A stretch of 64,000 nucleotides of DNA from Streptomyces gilvus (lineage in GTDB: Bacteria > Actinomycetota > Actinomycetes > Streptomycetales > Streptomycetaceae): contig NZ_JAKWBE010000003.1 of the NCBI RefSeq assembly GCF_022513565.1, positions 248,001 through 312,000 of the forward strand, written 5' to 3'. Within the stretch, counting starts at the first letter, position 1. Every line of letters begins with the position of its first letter. Position numbers and translations under genes: made by a program. A model generated the notes under the pieces. It did not search any database. It saw nothing but the letters and a program-made list of their open reading frames with translations, and was not told the origin of the DNA. This document shows, in pieces, positions 15,217-25,000 of the stretch.

Positions 15217-16655
15217 ATCAGCAACCCCGCCAACGACCCCACCACCGTGCCGTTGATCCGGATGAACTGCAGATCCCGCCCGATGTGCGCCTCGATCTTC
15301 CGCGTGGTGTGCTCGGCGTCCCACCCGGCCACGGTGTCCGTGATGAGCGAGGTGATCTCCTTGCGGTAGGTGGTGACGACGTACACGGCCGCCCCCTCCA
15401 CCCACCCGTCGACCTTCCCCTGCACCTTGGCATCGACGGCCATCCGCGCCCCCAGCGACAGCAGGGACGCCCGCACCCGCAGCCGCAGCTCACTGCGCTC
15501 GTCCTCGGCCGCGGCGACGATCATCGAGCGTACGGCCGTCCACGCGGAGGCGATCAGGTCCTGCACCTCGCCCCGCCCCAGCACCTCCCCCTTCAGCCGC
15601 TCGACCCGCGCCCGCGTGTCCGTGTCGGACTGCAGGTCGGAGGCGAAGTCGGACAGGAACCGGTCCAGTGCCCCACGCGCCGGATGCGACGGCATGTCCC
15701 GCATCTCGGTGACGAAGCGCAGCAGCTCCTTGTAGACCCGCTCGCCGACCTTCCTGTCGACGAACCGCGGTGTCCACCCCGGCGCCCCGCCCTGCACGGC
15801 GTCCATGATCTCGGTGTCGTGCCAGACGAGCCAGTCGTGGGCCCGGGTGACGACGAGGTCGACGACCCGCCGGTGCCCCCCGTCGGCGACGACCTTCTCC
15901 AGCATCTTCCCGATGCCGGGCGCGATCTCCTGCGCGTCGGCCCGCCGCGTGATCGCCTCCCCGACCACCGCCTGGACGTCCGAGTCCCGCAGCACGGTCA
16001 GCGCGCCCCGCAGCGCGGCCGACAGTTCCGCGGTCACCCGGTCCGCGTGCTCGGGGTCGGCGAGCCACGCGCCCAGCCGGCTGCCGATGCCTACGGCGCG
16101 CAACCGTTGCCGTACGACGTCCTCGGAGAGGAAGTTCTCGCCGACGAACTCACCCAGGGAGACCCCCAGCTGGTCCTTCTTCGTCGGGATGATCGCGGTG
16201 TGCGGGATGGGCAGGCCCAGCGGGTGGCGGAACAGCGCCGTGACCGCGAACCAGTCGGCGAGCGCGCCCACCATGCCGGCCTCGGAGGCGGCGGCGACAT
16301 ACGCGGCCCACGCACCGGCGCCGGAGTTGTCCGCCCACTTGGCGAGGACGTACACCACGGCCACGAACAGCAGCAGCCCGGTCGCCGTGAGCTTCATCCG
16401 GCGCACCCCGCGCTGCCGCTCCTCGTCGGCGGCGGTGAAGGTGTTCATGGCGCGGGCGGCCGTACCAGGACCGGCGGGACCACCGGAACCGGCGCGACCG
16501 GCCCGACCGCCGGACGGGACCGACCGAGCACCGCCGGTCGAGACCGACCGAGTTCCGTCGGACGAGACCGACCGAGCGTCCTCTCCGCGCTCCGTCTGCT
16601 CTATCGGCTCCACCGCACCACCCGGCCCCGATTCATCCACTTTCGCACGTTCCAT
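15186..16655 (-). CDS. DUF445 family membrane protein
   Basis: From ATG 16655 the protein has 489 residues. The first 70 are low-complexity with repeated RSVSS/RSVPSGG motifs, then DUF445 starts at about MNTFTAADEERQRGVRRMKLTATGLLLFVAVVYVLAKW (first membrane helix), followed by EAGMVGALADWFAVTALFRHPLGLPIPHTAIIPTKKD, the family's most conserved block. A long helical, probably coiled part (about 160-440) follows, and a final hydrophobic helix (GSLAGLLIFTLSRVVG). The role of DUF445 is unknown. The stop codon lies inside a tandem repeat array derived from its own last codons. Confidence 0.85.
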   Translation of the reverse strand: MERAKVDESGPGGAVEPIEQTERGEDARSVSSDGTRSVSTGGARSVPSGGRAGRAGSGGPAGPGTAARAMNTFTAADEERQRGVRRMKLTATGLLLFVAVVYVLAKWADNSGAGAWAAYVAAASEAGMVGALADWFAVTALFRHPLGLPIPHTAIIPTKKDQLGVSLGEFVGENFLSEDVVRQRLRAVGIGSRLGAWLADPEHADRVTAELSAALRGALTVLRDSDVQAVVGEAITRRADAQEIAPGIGKMLEKVVADGGHRRVVDLVVTRAHDWLVWHDTEIMDAVQGGAPGWTPRFVDRKVGERVYKELLRFVTEMRDMPSHPARGALDRFLSDFASDLQSDTDTRARVERLKGEVLGRGEVQDLIASAWTAVRSMIVAAAEDERSELRLRVRASLLSLGARMAVDAKVQGKVDGWVEGAAVYVVTTYRKEITSLITDTVAGWDAEHTTRKIEAHIGRDLQFIRINGTVVGSLAGLLIFTLSRVVGA

Positions 16656-16800
16656 CCATCCACCCGTTCGTGATCCCCTGCACACATTGTCCCTTCCTGA
16701 CCGACTCCCGGAACGGACGGAGAGTTCCCGGCGTCTGCCATCATTGGGATGATCACTTCGGAGCCTCGGGCTCCCATTTGTCCGAGGAGACACGCACCGC

Positions 16801-18135
16801 ATGACCAAGCGTCATGGTTATGCCCTGCTTTCCGCGATCGTCGCCCTGATCGTGGGCCTTTCGGCCGCCATATACGTCGGTGCCGGCGCCGACGACGGAA
16901 GCATCGGCACCGCCGCTCTCGGCAAGAACGGCGCCCCGCACAACCCCGCCGCCCCCGCCTCCACCGGCGTCTGGGTCGGCGCCTGGTCCGCCTCGCCGGC
17001 GGGCGCCGAGCCCGGCACGGAGACCGAGGGGCTGGCGGGCCGTTCGGTCCGCAACGTCGTCCACACGAGCGTCGGCGGTACGAGTGCCCGCATCACGCTG
17101 TCCAACCTCTACGGCCGGTCGGCGCTGACCATCACGCACGCGTCGATCGCCGTGGCCGTCACCTCCGACAGCGCGGCGGCGAACGGCGAGAGCATGCGAC
17201 GGCTGACGTTCGGCGGCAGCACGACGGTCGTCGTCCCGGCCGGTCGCCAGGTGCTCAGCGACGTGGTGCGGATCCTCGTCCCGCAGGGCGGCGACGTCCT
17301 GGTCACCACGTACTCGCCCACCGCGTCGGGCCCGGTCACCTACCATCCGCGCGCCCGCCAGATCTCGTACGTGGCGGACGGCGACCTCACCGAGGACACG
17401 TCCGGCGCCCCCTACACCGTGCAGACGCCGTACTGGCGCTACCTCACCGCGCTGGACGTGCTCAGCAACGACGCGCACGGCACACTGGTCGCGTTCGGTG
17501 ACTCGCTCACCGACGGGATCACCTCCACGCTGGGCGCCAACCACCGCTGGCCGGACGTCCTGTCGCAGCGGCTGCGCACGGCGCTGCGGTCCGGCCATGA
17601 CGTGCCGCGCTACAGCGTGGTCAACGAGGGCATCAGCGGCAACCAGGTCCTCGCGAGCGGGCTCGGCCGTCCCGCCGACAACCAGAGCGGCTTCGGCCGG
17701 TTCTCCCGGGACGTGCTCTCCCGTACGAACGTCAGGGTCGTCGTGATCGACCTGGGCGTCAACGACATCCTGCGCAACCGCCGCCTCGCCGACCCGGACA
17801 AGGTCGTCGCCGGTCTGCGCACGTTGGTCGGCCAGGCACACGCCCACGGCATCAGGGTCGTCGGCGCGACGCTGATGCCCTTCCAGGGCCACCGCGGCTA
17901 CAGCGCGGCCCGTGAGGAGGTGCGGGAGGAGATCAACGCCGAGATCCGCTCGGGGCGGGTGTACGACACCGTGGTCGACTTCGACAAGGTCCTGCGGGAC
18001 CCGTACAACCCGCGCAGGCTCAGCTCCGACTACGACTCCGGCGACCATCTGCACCCCAGCGACCGGGGCTACGAGCGGATGGCGGACGCGATCGACCTCA
18101 CGTCCCTGAAGGGCTCCCCGTCGGCACGGCTCTGA
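16801..18135 (+). CDS. Secreted SGNH/GDSL hydrolase
   Basis: The 444-residue protein has a signal peptide or N-terminal anchor (YALLSAIVALIVGLSAAIYVG), a beta-rich N-terminal domain of about 180 residues, and the SGNH catalytic domain: block I FGDSLTDGI with Ser235, block II NEGISGNQ, block III LGVNDI and block V DHLHPSDRGY with the Asp-His pair. This two-domain architecture occurs in secreted actinobacterial SGNH esterases. It probably deacylates an extracellular polysaccharide or lipid. GAGGAGA lies about ten bases before ATG. It ends four bases before the convergent DUF1707 gene. Confidence 0.9.
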   Translation: MTKRHGYALLSAIVALIVGLSAAIYVGAGADDGSIGTAALGKNGAPHNPAAPASTGVWVGAWSASPAGAEPGTETEGLAGRSVRNVVHTSVGGTSARITLSNLYGRSALTITHASIAVAVTSDSAAANGESMRRLTFGGSTTVVVPAGRQVLSDVVRILVPQGGDVLVTTYSPTASGPVTYHPRARQISYVADGDLTEDTSGAPYTVQTPYWRYLTALDVLSNDAHGTLVAFGDSLTDGITSTLGANHRWPDVLSQRLRTALRSGHDVPRYSVVNEGISGNQVLASGLGRPADNQSGFGRFSRDVLSRTNVRVVVIDLGVNDILRNRRLADPDKVVAGLRTLVGQAHAHGIRVVGATLMPFQGHRGYSAAREEVREEINAEIRSGRVYDTVVDFDKVLRDPYNPRRLSSDYDSGDHLHPSDRGYERMADAIDLTSLKGSPSARL

Positions 18136-18139
18136 CCGC

Positions 18140-18973
18140 TCACCAGTCGTCGTGACGGCGCCGGTCCCGCCGCTCCCGGTGCCGTTCGCGGCGCTCCTCA
18201 TGCCGTTCCCGGCGCTCCTCGCGCAGGTCGCGGCGCCACTCGCGGTGCTCCTCCAGCATCCGCAGATGGTCGCCGTACCCGTCGTCCAGGGCCCGCCCCT
18301 CCTTGTGCTCCAGCTTCTGCCGGCGGCGCTCCTCCTTGAGGCGGCGGCGTTCCTCGCGGGTCAGTTTGCGCTCGACGCCGACGCCGCCCCAGAAGGCGAA
18401 CCCGGTGATGATCACGCGCGGGGCGCCGGGCTCGGCCGGTACGCCCTCCTCGCGGTGGTCGAACCCGCCCATGATCCCGATGCCGCGCACGACGACCTCG
18501 ACGCCGGGCGGCACGATGACGTTCACCCCGCCCATGATCGCGACGCAGTTGATCTCGACCTCGCGGTCCGCGAAGTTCGCCTCGCGCAGGTCGAGTTCGC
18601 CGCCGCCCATGAGGGTGAAGCAGTTGAACCGCCGGGGCACGGTCCAGCGACCCCGGCGCTCGAACCCGGACATCACGGCGACGGCCCACGACGAGGACCC
18701 CTCGCCGCCGACGATCCGGCCCGCCCAACTCCCGCTCGACTCGGGCTCCTTGGTCAGCGACACGGGGGGCGGGGTGACTCCGGCGACCGGCAGGTCACGG
18801 GTGATCGGCGTCAGTTCGCCGTACGTCCGCGCCTTGTACGTGGCCTCCAGCCGCTCCTCGAACTCCTCCATGTCGAGACGGCCCTCGGCGAGGGCATCCC
18901 GCAGGACCTCGGCGACTCGTTCACGGTCGGCGTCGGATGCGCGAAGTTCCGGGACTGGGGCGTCTTCGGTCAT
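18140..18973 (-). CDS. DUF1707 SHOCT-like protein with cell-wall-active antibiotic-response-like domain
   Basis: The 277-residue protein has an N-terminal DUF1707 segment (LRASDADRERVAEVLRDALAEGRLD then EEFEERLEATYKARTYGEL, residues 9-57). A middle domain of beta repeats follows (FNCFTLMGGGELDLREANF, EINCVAIMGGVNVIVPPGVEV, RGIGIMGGFDH), the repeated I/L-MGG pattern typical of LiaF-like and DUF2154 proteins. The C-terminal 70 residues are a highly charged Arg/Glu helix. It probably senses envelope stress on the cytosolic side (inference). The final charged part looks like a coiled coil. ATG 18973. Confidence 0.8.
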   Translation of the reverse strand: MTEDAPVPELRASDADRERVAEVLRDALAEGRLDMEEFEERLEATYKARTYGELTPITRDLPVAGVTPPPVSLTKEPESSGSWAGRIVGGEGSSSWAVAVMSGFERRGRWTVPRRFNCFTLMGGGELDLREANFADREVEINCVAIMGGVNVIVPPGVEVVVRGIGIMGGFDHREEGVPAEPGAPRVIITGFAFWGGVGVERKLTREERRRLKEERRRQKLEHKEGRALDDGYGDHLRMLEEHREWRRDLREERRERHEERRERHRERRDRRRHDDW

Positions 18974-19000
18974 GGCAGCAGCCTACGAGTTCCCCCGACG

Positions 19001-19110
19001 GGAGGCTATGAGACTGCTTCACCGGGGCGGAAGGTTACGAGACCGCTTCCCCGGGGGGGAAGGTTACGAGACCGCTTGCCCCCGCGGGAGGCTACGAGAC
19101 CGCTTGCCCG
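19001..19110 (-). repeat. Four tandem 28-29 bp repeats across the 3' end of the ABC ATPase gene
   Basis: Copies of GGARGGYTAYGAGACYGCTT start at 19001, 19029, 19058 and 19087. The copy at 19087 is coding and contains the stop codon (19092-19094); the others fill the space up to the DUF1707 start. A degraded fifth copy may lie at 18980. Confidence 0.85.
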
Positions 19111-20162
19111 GCCGCGCCGGACGCCTCGCCCGCGTACATCCTGGCGATCACCGCCTCGATGTCCGGCTCCCGCACCGACAGGTCCACCAGCGGATACTCC
19201 GCCGCGACCCGCGCCACCAGCGCCGCCGCCGACTCGGCCGCCGGGAACGCCAGCCACTGCCGAGGGCCCTCCACCCGTACCACCCGCGCGGGCGCCATCT
19301 CGATCGGCGGCAGCTCCCGTTCCAGGTCGACCACCAGGGTCCGTTCGCTCTCGCCGACCTCGTGCAGCCCGGTGAGCGGGCCGTCGTACATCAGCCGTCC
19401 GTGGTCGATGACCATCACGCGCGAGCACAACTGCTCGATGTCCTGCAGGTCGTGGGTGGTCAGCAGGACGGTCGTGCCGCGCTCGGCGTTCAACTCCCGC
19501 AGGAATCCACGCACCTTGGCCTTGGAGATGACGTCGAGTCCGATGGTCGGCTCGTCGAGGTAGAGCACCTCGGGGTCGTGCAGCAGGGCCGCCGCGATGT
19601 CGCCGCGCATCCGCTGGCCCAGTGACAGCTGCCGTACCGGCACGTCCAACAGGTCGCCGAGTTCGAGGAGTTCGACGCAGCGGTCGAGGTTCTCGCGGTA
19701 ACGGGCTTCGGGGATGCGGTACATGCGGTGCATCAGCCGGTACGAGTCGATCAGCGGCAGGTCCCACCACAGCGTCGTACGCTGCCCGAACACCACGCCG
19801 ATGCGGTGGGCGAGGCGGGTGCGCTCACGGGAGGGGTCGATGCCTGCGACCCGCAGCCGGCCGCCGCTCGGGGTGAGGATGCCGGTCAGCATCTTGATCG
19901 TCGTGGACTTCCCGGCGCCGTTCGGCCCGATGTAGCCGACCATCTCACCGCGCGCCACGGTGAAGGAGATCGAGTCGACGGCACGGACCTCGCGCCGCTC
20001 CCGTTTCATGAAACCGGTCTTCTTGCGCACGTCGAAGACCTTCTCGACGCGGTCGAGTTCGATGAAGTGATCGGTGTGATGATCGGTGCGGTTACCGGTA
20101 ACTTCCTCGGTGACGTCCTCGGTGACGTCCTCTGTGACCTGCTCGGTGACGTGATCGTCCAC
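19092..20162 (-). CDS. ABC-2 type transporter ATP-binding protein
   Basis: The protein has about 356 residues with GTG at 20162 (TTG at 20171 is an alternative; both have weak sites). The first 25 residues repeat VTEQVTEDVTEDVTEEV, then the nucleotide-binding domain: Walker A GPNGAGKST, signature LSLGQRMRGD (LSLGQ instead of LSGGQ), Walker B VLYLDEPTIGLD and switch His in LLTTHD. A C-terminal domain (after about 260) ends in DIEAVIARMYAG, typical of the DrrA/NatA-like group. With two membrane genes upstream it forms an exporter. The stop lies in a tandem repeat array. Confidence 0.9.
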   Translation of the reverse strand: MDDHVTEQVTEDVTEDVTEEVTGNRTDHHTDHFIELDRVEKVFDVRKKTGFMKRERREVRAVDSISFTVARGEMVGYIGPNGAGKSTTIKMLTGILTPSGGRLRVAGIDPSRERTRLAHRIGVVFGQRTTLWWDLPLIDSYRLMHRMYRIPEARYRENLDRCVELLELGDLLDVPVRQLSLGQRMRGDIAAALLHDPEVLYLDEPTIGLDVISKAKVRGFLRELNAERGTTVLLTTHDLQDIEQLCSRVMVIDHGRLMYDGPLTGLHEVGESERTLVVDLERELPPIEMAPARVVRVEGPRQWLAFPAAESAAALVARVAAEYPLVDLSVREPDIEAVIARMYAGEASGAAGQAVS

Positions 20163-20193
20163 AGTCCTCAACAGTCCTTACCAGTACCAGTCG

Positions 20194-21030
20194 TCAACTT
20201 CCCGTACTCCGATACGACCTGAGCCCCGCCCGCCACGCCAGCCCCGCGAGCGCGCAGCACGCCCCCGCCACCAGCGGCGGCGCGAACGCCACCCAGCTCG
20301 GCAGACCCAGCGGGATCGGCCGCCCCAGCACATAGGCGGCCGGGATCCAGGTGACGAAGGCCAGCGGCAGCAGGAAGGTCACCCCGCGCACCAGCTCCCG
20401 CCCGAACACCGTCGGCGGGTACTGCAGCAACGTCGCGCCGCCGTAGGTGAACGCGTTCTGCACCTCGGAGGCGTCCTGCGCCACGAACTGGAAGGCCGCG
20501 CCCGCCACGAACACCGCGCAGAAGATCGCCGCGCCGCTCAGCACGGCCACCGGCATCAGCAGCAGCCTCAGCGGCGTCCAGTGGATGTCGACGGCCGTCA
20601 GCGCGTACCCGAGGACCAGCGAGCCCTGCGTGATCCGCCCGAGCCGGCGCAGCGCGAAGCGGTCGGCGGCGACCTGGGCAAGTACCGGCGCCGGACGGAC
20701 CAGCAGCGTGTCCAGGGTGCCGTCGCGCACCCGCTGTCCGAGCCGCTCCATCGAGCCGATCGCCAGGTCCGCGAGCCCGAACGCGACGCTCGACAGGCCG
20801 TAGAGGAAGGCCACTTCGGGCAGCGGCCAGCCGCCGAGCGCGTCGATCCGCGAGAACATCAGCAGGATCGCGACGAAGTCGAGCGCGGTCACCGCGAAGT
20901 TGGCGAACGTCGTCATCGCGAAGGACGCGCGGTAGGCCATCGTGGAGCGGATCCACATCGCGCCGATCAGCCGGTAGGCCCGCAGCCCCTCCATCAGGCG
21001 GCCACTTGTCGCCGCTCCCGCCTCAGCCAC
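20194..21030 (-). CDS. ABC-2 family permease (PF06182-like)
   Basis: The 278-residue membrane protein has six hydrophobic segments, with the conserved cytosolic region AIGSMERLGQRVRDGTLDTLLVRPAP characteristic of the ABC2_membrane_6 group. It begins with GTG at 21030, overlapping the previous gene's end by eight bases, and it ends 31 bases before the ATPase. It forms a heteromeric export channel with the adjacent 21023 permease and the ATPase (inference from family and operon). Substrate unknown. Confidence 0.88.
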   Translation of the reverse strand: MAEAGAATSGRLMEGLRAYRLIGAMWIRSTMAYRASFAMTTFANFAVTALDFVAILLMFSRIDALGGWPLPEVAFLYGLSSVAFGLADLAIGSMERLGQRVRDGTLDTLLVRPAPVLAQVAADRFALRRLGRITQGSLVLGYALTAVDIHWTPLRLLLMPVAVLSGAAIFCAVFVAGAAFQFVAQDASEVQNAFTYGGATLLQYPPTVFGRELVRGVTFLLPLAFVTWIPAAYVLGRPIPLGLPSWVAFAPPLVAGACCALAGLAWRAGLRSYRSTGS

Positions 21031-21823
21031 CCTGAACGACCACCCTCCGTGTCGCCACCGACTGCACCAGCCGCCCCGCCGCCAGCAGCGCCACCGCCCA
21101 CGCCCCCTGGAAGGCGAAGGTGCCCCACGGGTCGGCCGCTCCCAGCAGCAGGTCGGCCGGTTTCTGCAGCAGCGACGACCACGGCAGATCCCGTACGACG
21201 TCGCCGAGCGTCCCCGGAAACACGTTGAGCGGCAGCATCATGCCGGAGCAGAAGAACCCCGCGAGCATGGTCATGTGGGTCATGCCGGTGCCGTCCATGA
21301 ACCAGAACGTGAGCAGCGCGACGAGATAGCGGATACCGAAACTGACCACGGTCGCCAGCAGAAGGGAGACGATGAACGCCGCCCAGGTCGCCGGGTCGTG
21401 AGGCAGCGCCACCTTGAAGAGCAGCGCGCCGAACGCGAACGGGATCACTCCCCGGCCCAGCAGCTGGAACAGCGTGCGACCCAAGTCGGCGGCCATCCAC
21501 CACAGTTGGAGGTCTGCGGGCCGGTAGAGGTCGATCGCGATGTCGCCCGTGCGGATGCGCTCCATCAGCTCGGACTCGACACCGCTGCCGCCGATCGCGA
21601 GCGCGGCGAAGATCGCCTGTCCCAACCACACATAGGTGACGGCCTGCGCCTGGTCATACCCTCCAAGGTGTGGCTTCTCGTCCCACAGGGCGAGGTACGT
21701 GTACACCAGGATCAGGCCGAAGACGGTGTTGGTGAACACCCCCGCCGCAGTGGCCGCCCGATACGTCGCGTACCTTCTGAATCCGCCCGCAGCGACGGCG
21801 ACGTACAACCGTCCCGAGCCCAC
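21023..21823 (-). CDS. ABC-2 family permease (PF06182-like), first gene of operon
   Basis: A GTG at 21823 with GAGGAGGG seven bases upstream gives 266 residues beginning MGSGRLYVAVAAGGFRRYATYRAATAAG. Six membrane segments follow, with the family loop ELMERIRTGDIAIDLYRPADLQLWW. The open frame extends far upstream through the N-terminal region of the PBP gene on the opposite strand, but that part is not protein-like. This is the first gene of a three-gene ABC-2 operon. The promoter should lie before 21830, in the divergent space shared with the PBP gene. Confidence 0.88.
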   Translation of the reverse strand: MGSGRLYVAVAAGGFRRYATYRAATAAGVFTNTVFGLILVYTYLALWDEKPHLGGYDQAQAVTYVWLGQAIFAALAIGGSGVESELMERIRTGDIAIDLYRPADLQLWWMAADLGRTLFQLLGRGVIPFAFGALLFKVALPHDPATWAAFIVSLLLATVVSFGIRYLVALLTFWFMDGTGMTHMTMLAGFFCSGMMLPLNVFPGTLGDVVRDLPWSSLLQKPADLLLGAADPWGTFAFQGAWAVALLAAGRLVQSVATRRVVVQGG

Positions 21824-22026
21824 GCCACAGCCCTCCTCAGCCCGCCCGGCACCGAAGCGCAGGAGCCTACTGCCCTGGCAGTGACGCACGCCACGCATTT
21901 TCCGGGCCGGAAGCGTGCCGTGGTCCGGGAACGGAACGCTTGGTGCGAGAGTCTTCAACAGGGGGCGCAGAAGGCGTAAGAGGACGTACGGGAACGTACG
22001 ACGCGAAACAGGAGTCCGAGCAACAC

Positions 22027-25000
22027 ATGAGCGACGAGCCGCAGCAGCCGAACCAGGCCTCGGCACCGAGTGACCCGCCGCAGGGCACCGAACAGCCGGG
22101 GGCGGCAAGGTCGACCGACACTCCCGGGCCTTCGGATGGGCCGGGTGGTGCGGTGACACCAGGCGCAGTTGATGATGTTGCGGCTGGTGGGGTGACTGAG
22201 GGTTCTGCGGCTGAGGGTTCCCCTGCCACCGGAGCCGGTGAGCGTTCCGGAGCTGCCGCGACGGCGGATCGGGAGGGAGACAAAGCTGAGCGGGCCGACG
22301 CGGCTGAGCGGGCCGGCGCGGGCGAGCGGGTCGGAGCAGACCGGCAGGCCGGTGCGGCTGAGCGGGCCGGCGCGGGCGAGCGGGCCAAGGCAAGCGAGCA
22401 GACCGGAGCAGACCGGCAGGCCGGTGCGGCCACACGGGAACGGGGTTCCGGTGAGGCCGGTGTGTCCGGCCGGTCCGAGGTGTCCGGCAGGTCGTCCTCG
22501 TCCGGGGTGGACGCCGTCGAGGCCCCCACGGAGTCTTTGCAGCGGCCGGAGACGCCGGACGCGTCCGCTCGCCCCAAGTTGACCGACTCCCCCACCCAGC
22601 GTCTGGCACCCGTGCGCGCCGAAGACGCTGATCGCCCCGGGGGGGCAGGCCGGCCCGGGGCAGCCTCAGGCGCGGGGTCCCGTACTCCCGGCGCACCCAC
22701 CCCACCTCAGGCGTCCGGCACCCCGGCCTCCACCCCGGCGCCCGGCACCCCGGCCAAGTCCCCGGCGTCCGGCGCGTCCCCCCGCACCCCCCTCACCGAT
22801 TCCCCCACCCAGCGTCTGGCTCCCGTGACGCCCCCGTCGAAGAGGACGGCGACTCCTGGCGCGCGGCTCACCGGGTCCCCGCAGGGCGCCGCGTCCGCCG
22901 CCGCTGCGGCCGCCGCGGCTGCTGCTGCCGCGGGCGGTGCGGCTGCCGTGGCGGGGGCCGCGGGCGGTGGTGCCGGCGGGGCCGGTGGTGGTGCCGGGGC
23001 AGCGGGTACCGCTGCTGCCGGGGCCGCGGGCGGCGGTGTCGCGGCCCCTGGCGGGAAGAAGGGGAAGCGGCCCAAGCGGACCGGGTGGCGGCGGATCATT
23101 CCGACGTGGCGGATGGTGCTCGGCACCTTCGTCGTCGGCGTGCTGCTGCTGGTCGGCCTGTTCTTCCTCGGGTACTCGCTCGTGAAGATCCCGCCCGCCA
23201 ACGCCCTCGCGATGAAGCAGGCCAACGTCTACCTCTACGCCGACGGCTCCCAGATCGCCCGCGACGGCGAGGTCAACCGGGAGAGCGTGACCCTCGCCCA
23301 GGTCTCCAAGGACGCCCAGCACGCCGTCCTGGCCGCCGAGGACCGCGACTTCTACACCGAGTCCGCCGTCGACCCCAAGGCGATGCTGCGCGCCGGCTGG
23401 AACACCGCGACCGGCAAGGGCAAGCAGTCGGGTTCGACGATCACCCAGCAGTACGTGAAGAACTACTACCTGGCGCAGGAGCAGACCGTCACCCGCAAGG
23501 TGAAGGAGTTCTTCATCTCCATCAAGCTGGACCGCGAGAAGTCCAAGGACGAGATCCTCGAGGGCTACCTCAACACCAGCTACTTCGGCCGCAACGCCTA
23601 CGGCATCCAGGCCGCCGCCCAGGCCTACTACGGCCTGGACTCCACCGACCTCGACCCGGCCCGCGCCGCCTACCTCGCCGCGCTCGTCAACGCGCCCAGC
23701 GAGTACGACGTCGTGGCACACCCGGAGAACAAGGCGTCGGCCGTGGCCCGCTGGAACTACGTCCTGGACGGCATGGTCAAGAAGGGCTGGCTGACCGAGT
23801 CGAAGCGGGCGACCCTCAAGTTCCCGATGCCGAAGGAGCAGACCCTCTCCACCGGCATGTCCGGCCAGCGCGGCTACATCGTCAAGGCCGTGGAGAGCTA
23901 CCTCGCCGAGAACAAGATCGTCAGCTCCGACCGGCTCGCGGCCGGCGGCTACCGCATCACCACCACCCTGGACAAGAACAAGCAGAACGCCTTCGTCAAG
24001 GCCGTCAACAACCAGGTGATCGACCACCTCGACAAGAAGAACCGCAAGGTCGACAACTACGTCCGGGCCGGCGGCGCCTCCGTCGACCCGAAGACCGGCA
24101 AGGTCGTCGCGATGTACGGCGGCATCGACTACGTCAAGCAGTACACGAACGGCGCGACCCGCGGCGACTTCCAGGTCGGCTCCACCTTCAAGCCCTTCGT
24201 GTTCACCTCGGCCGTCCAGAACCACTCCCAGACGCAGGGCGGCGAGATGATCACGCCCAACACCTACTACGACGGCACCAACAAGCGCCCCGTACAGGGC
24301 TGGGCCGGCGGAAGCTACGCCCCCGCGAACGAGGACGACGTCTCCTACGGCAACATCACCGTGCGCACCGCCACCGACAAGTCCGTCAACGCGGTGTACG
24401 CGCAGATGGCCGTGGACGTCGGCCCGACGAAGGTGAAGCAGACGGCGGTCGACCTGGGCATCCCCGCCGACACGCCCGACCTGACCGCGACCCCGTCCAT
24501 CGCGCTCGGCGTGAACACCGCCAGCGTCCTCGAGATGGCGGAGGCCTACGCGACGCTCGCGAACCACGGCGAGCGGCACACGTACACGATCATCGCGTCG
24601 ATCACCAGGAACGGCGAGAAGGTGGAGCTGCCGAAGGACACCACCACCCAGGCCGTCAGCCGGGAGGCCGCCGACACGACGACCTCGATCCTGCAGAGCG
24701 TGGTCGAGAACGGCACCGCCACCGCCGCGCAGGACGCCGGCCGCCCCGCCGCGGGCAAGACCGGTACCGCGGAGGACGACAAGGCGGCCTGGTTCGCCGG
24801 CTACACCCCCGACCTGGCGACGGTCGTCTCCGTGATGGGCCAGGATCCGGTGACCGCCCAGCACAAGTCGCTGTACGGCGCGATGGGGCTGCAGCGCGTC
24901 AACGGCGGTGGCCCGCCGGCGCAGATCTGGGCGCAGTACACCAAGGCGGCGCTGAAGGGGCAGTCGGCGAGCGACTTCGACCTGCAGCTGATGGCGGGCG

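Noticed and set aside
16753..18201. 482-residue frame opposite the SGNH hydrolase
   Set aside because: The plus strand has intact GDSL, GVND and DHLHPS motifs and a good start.
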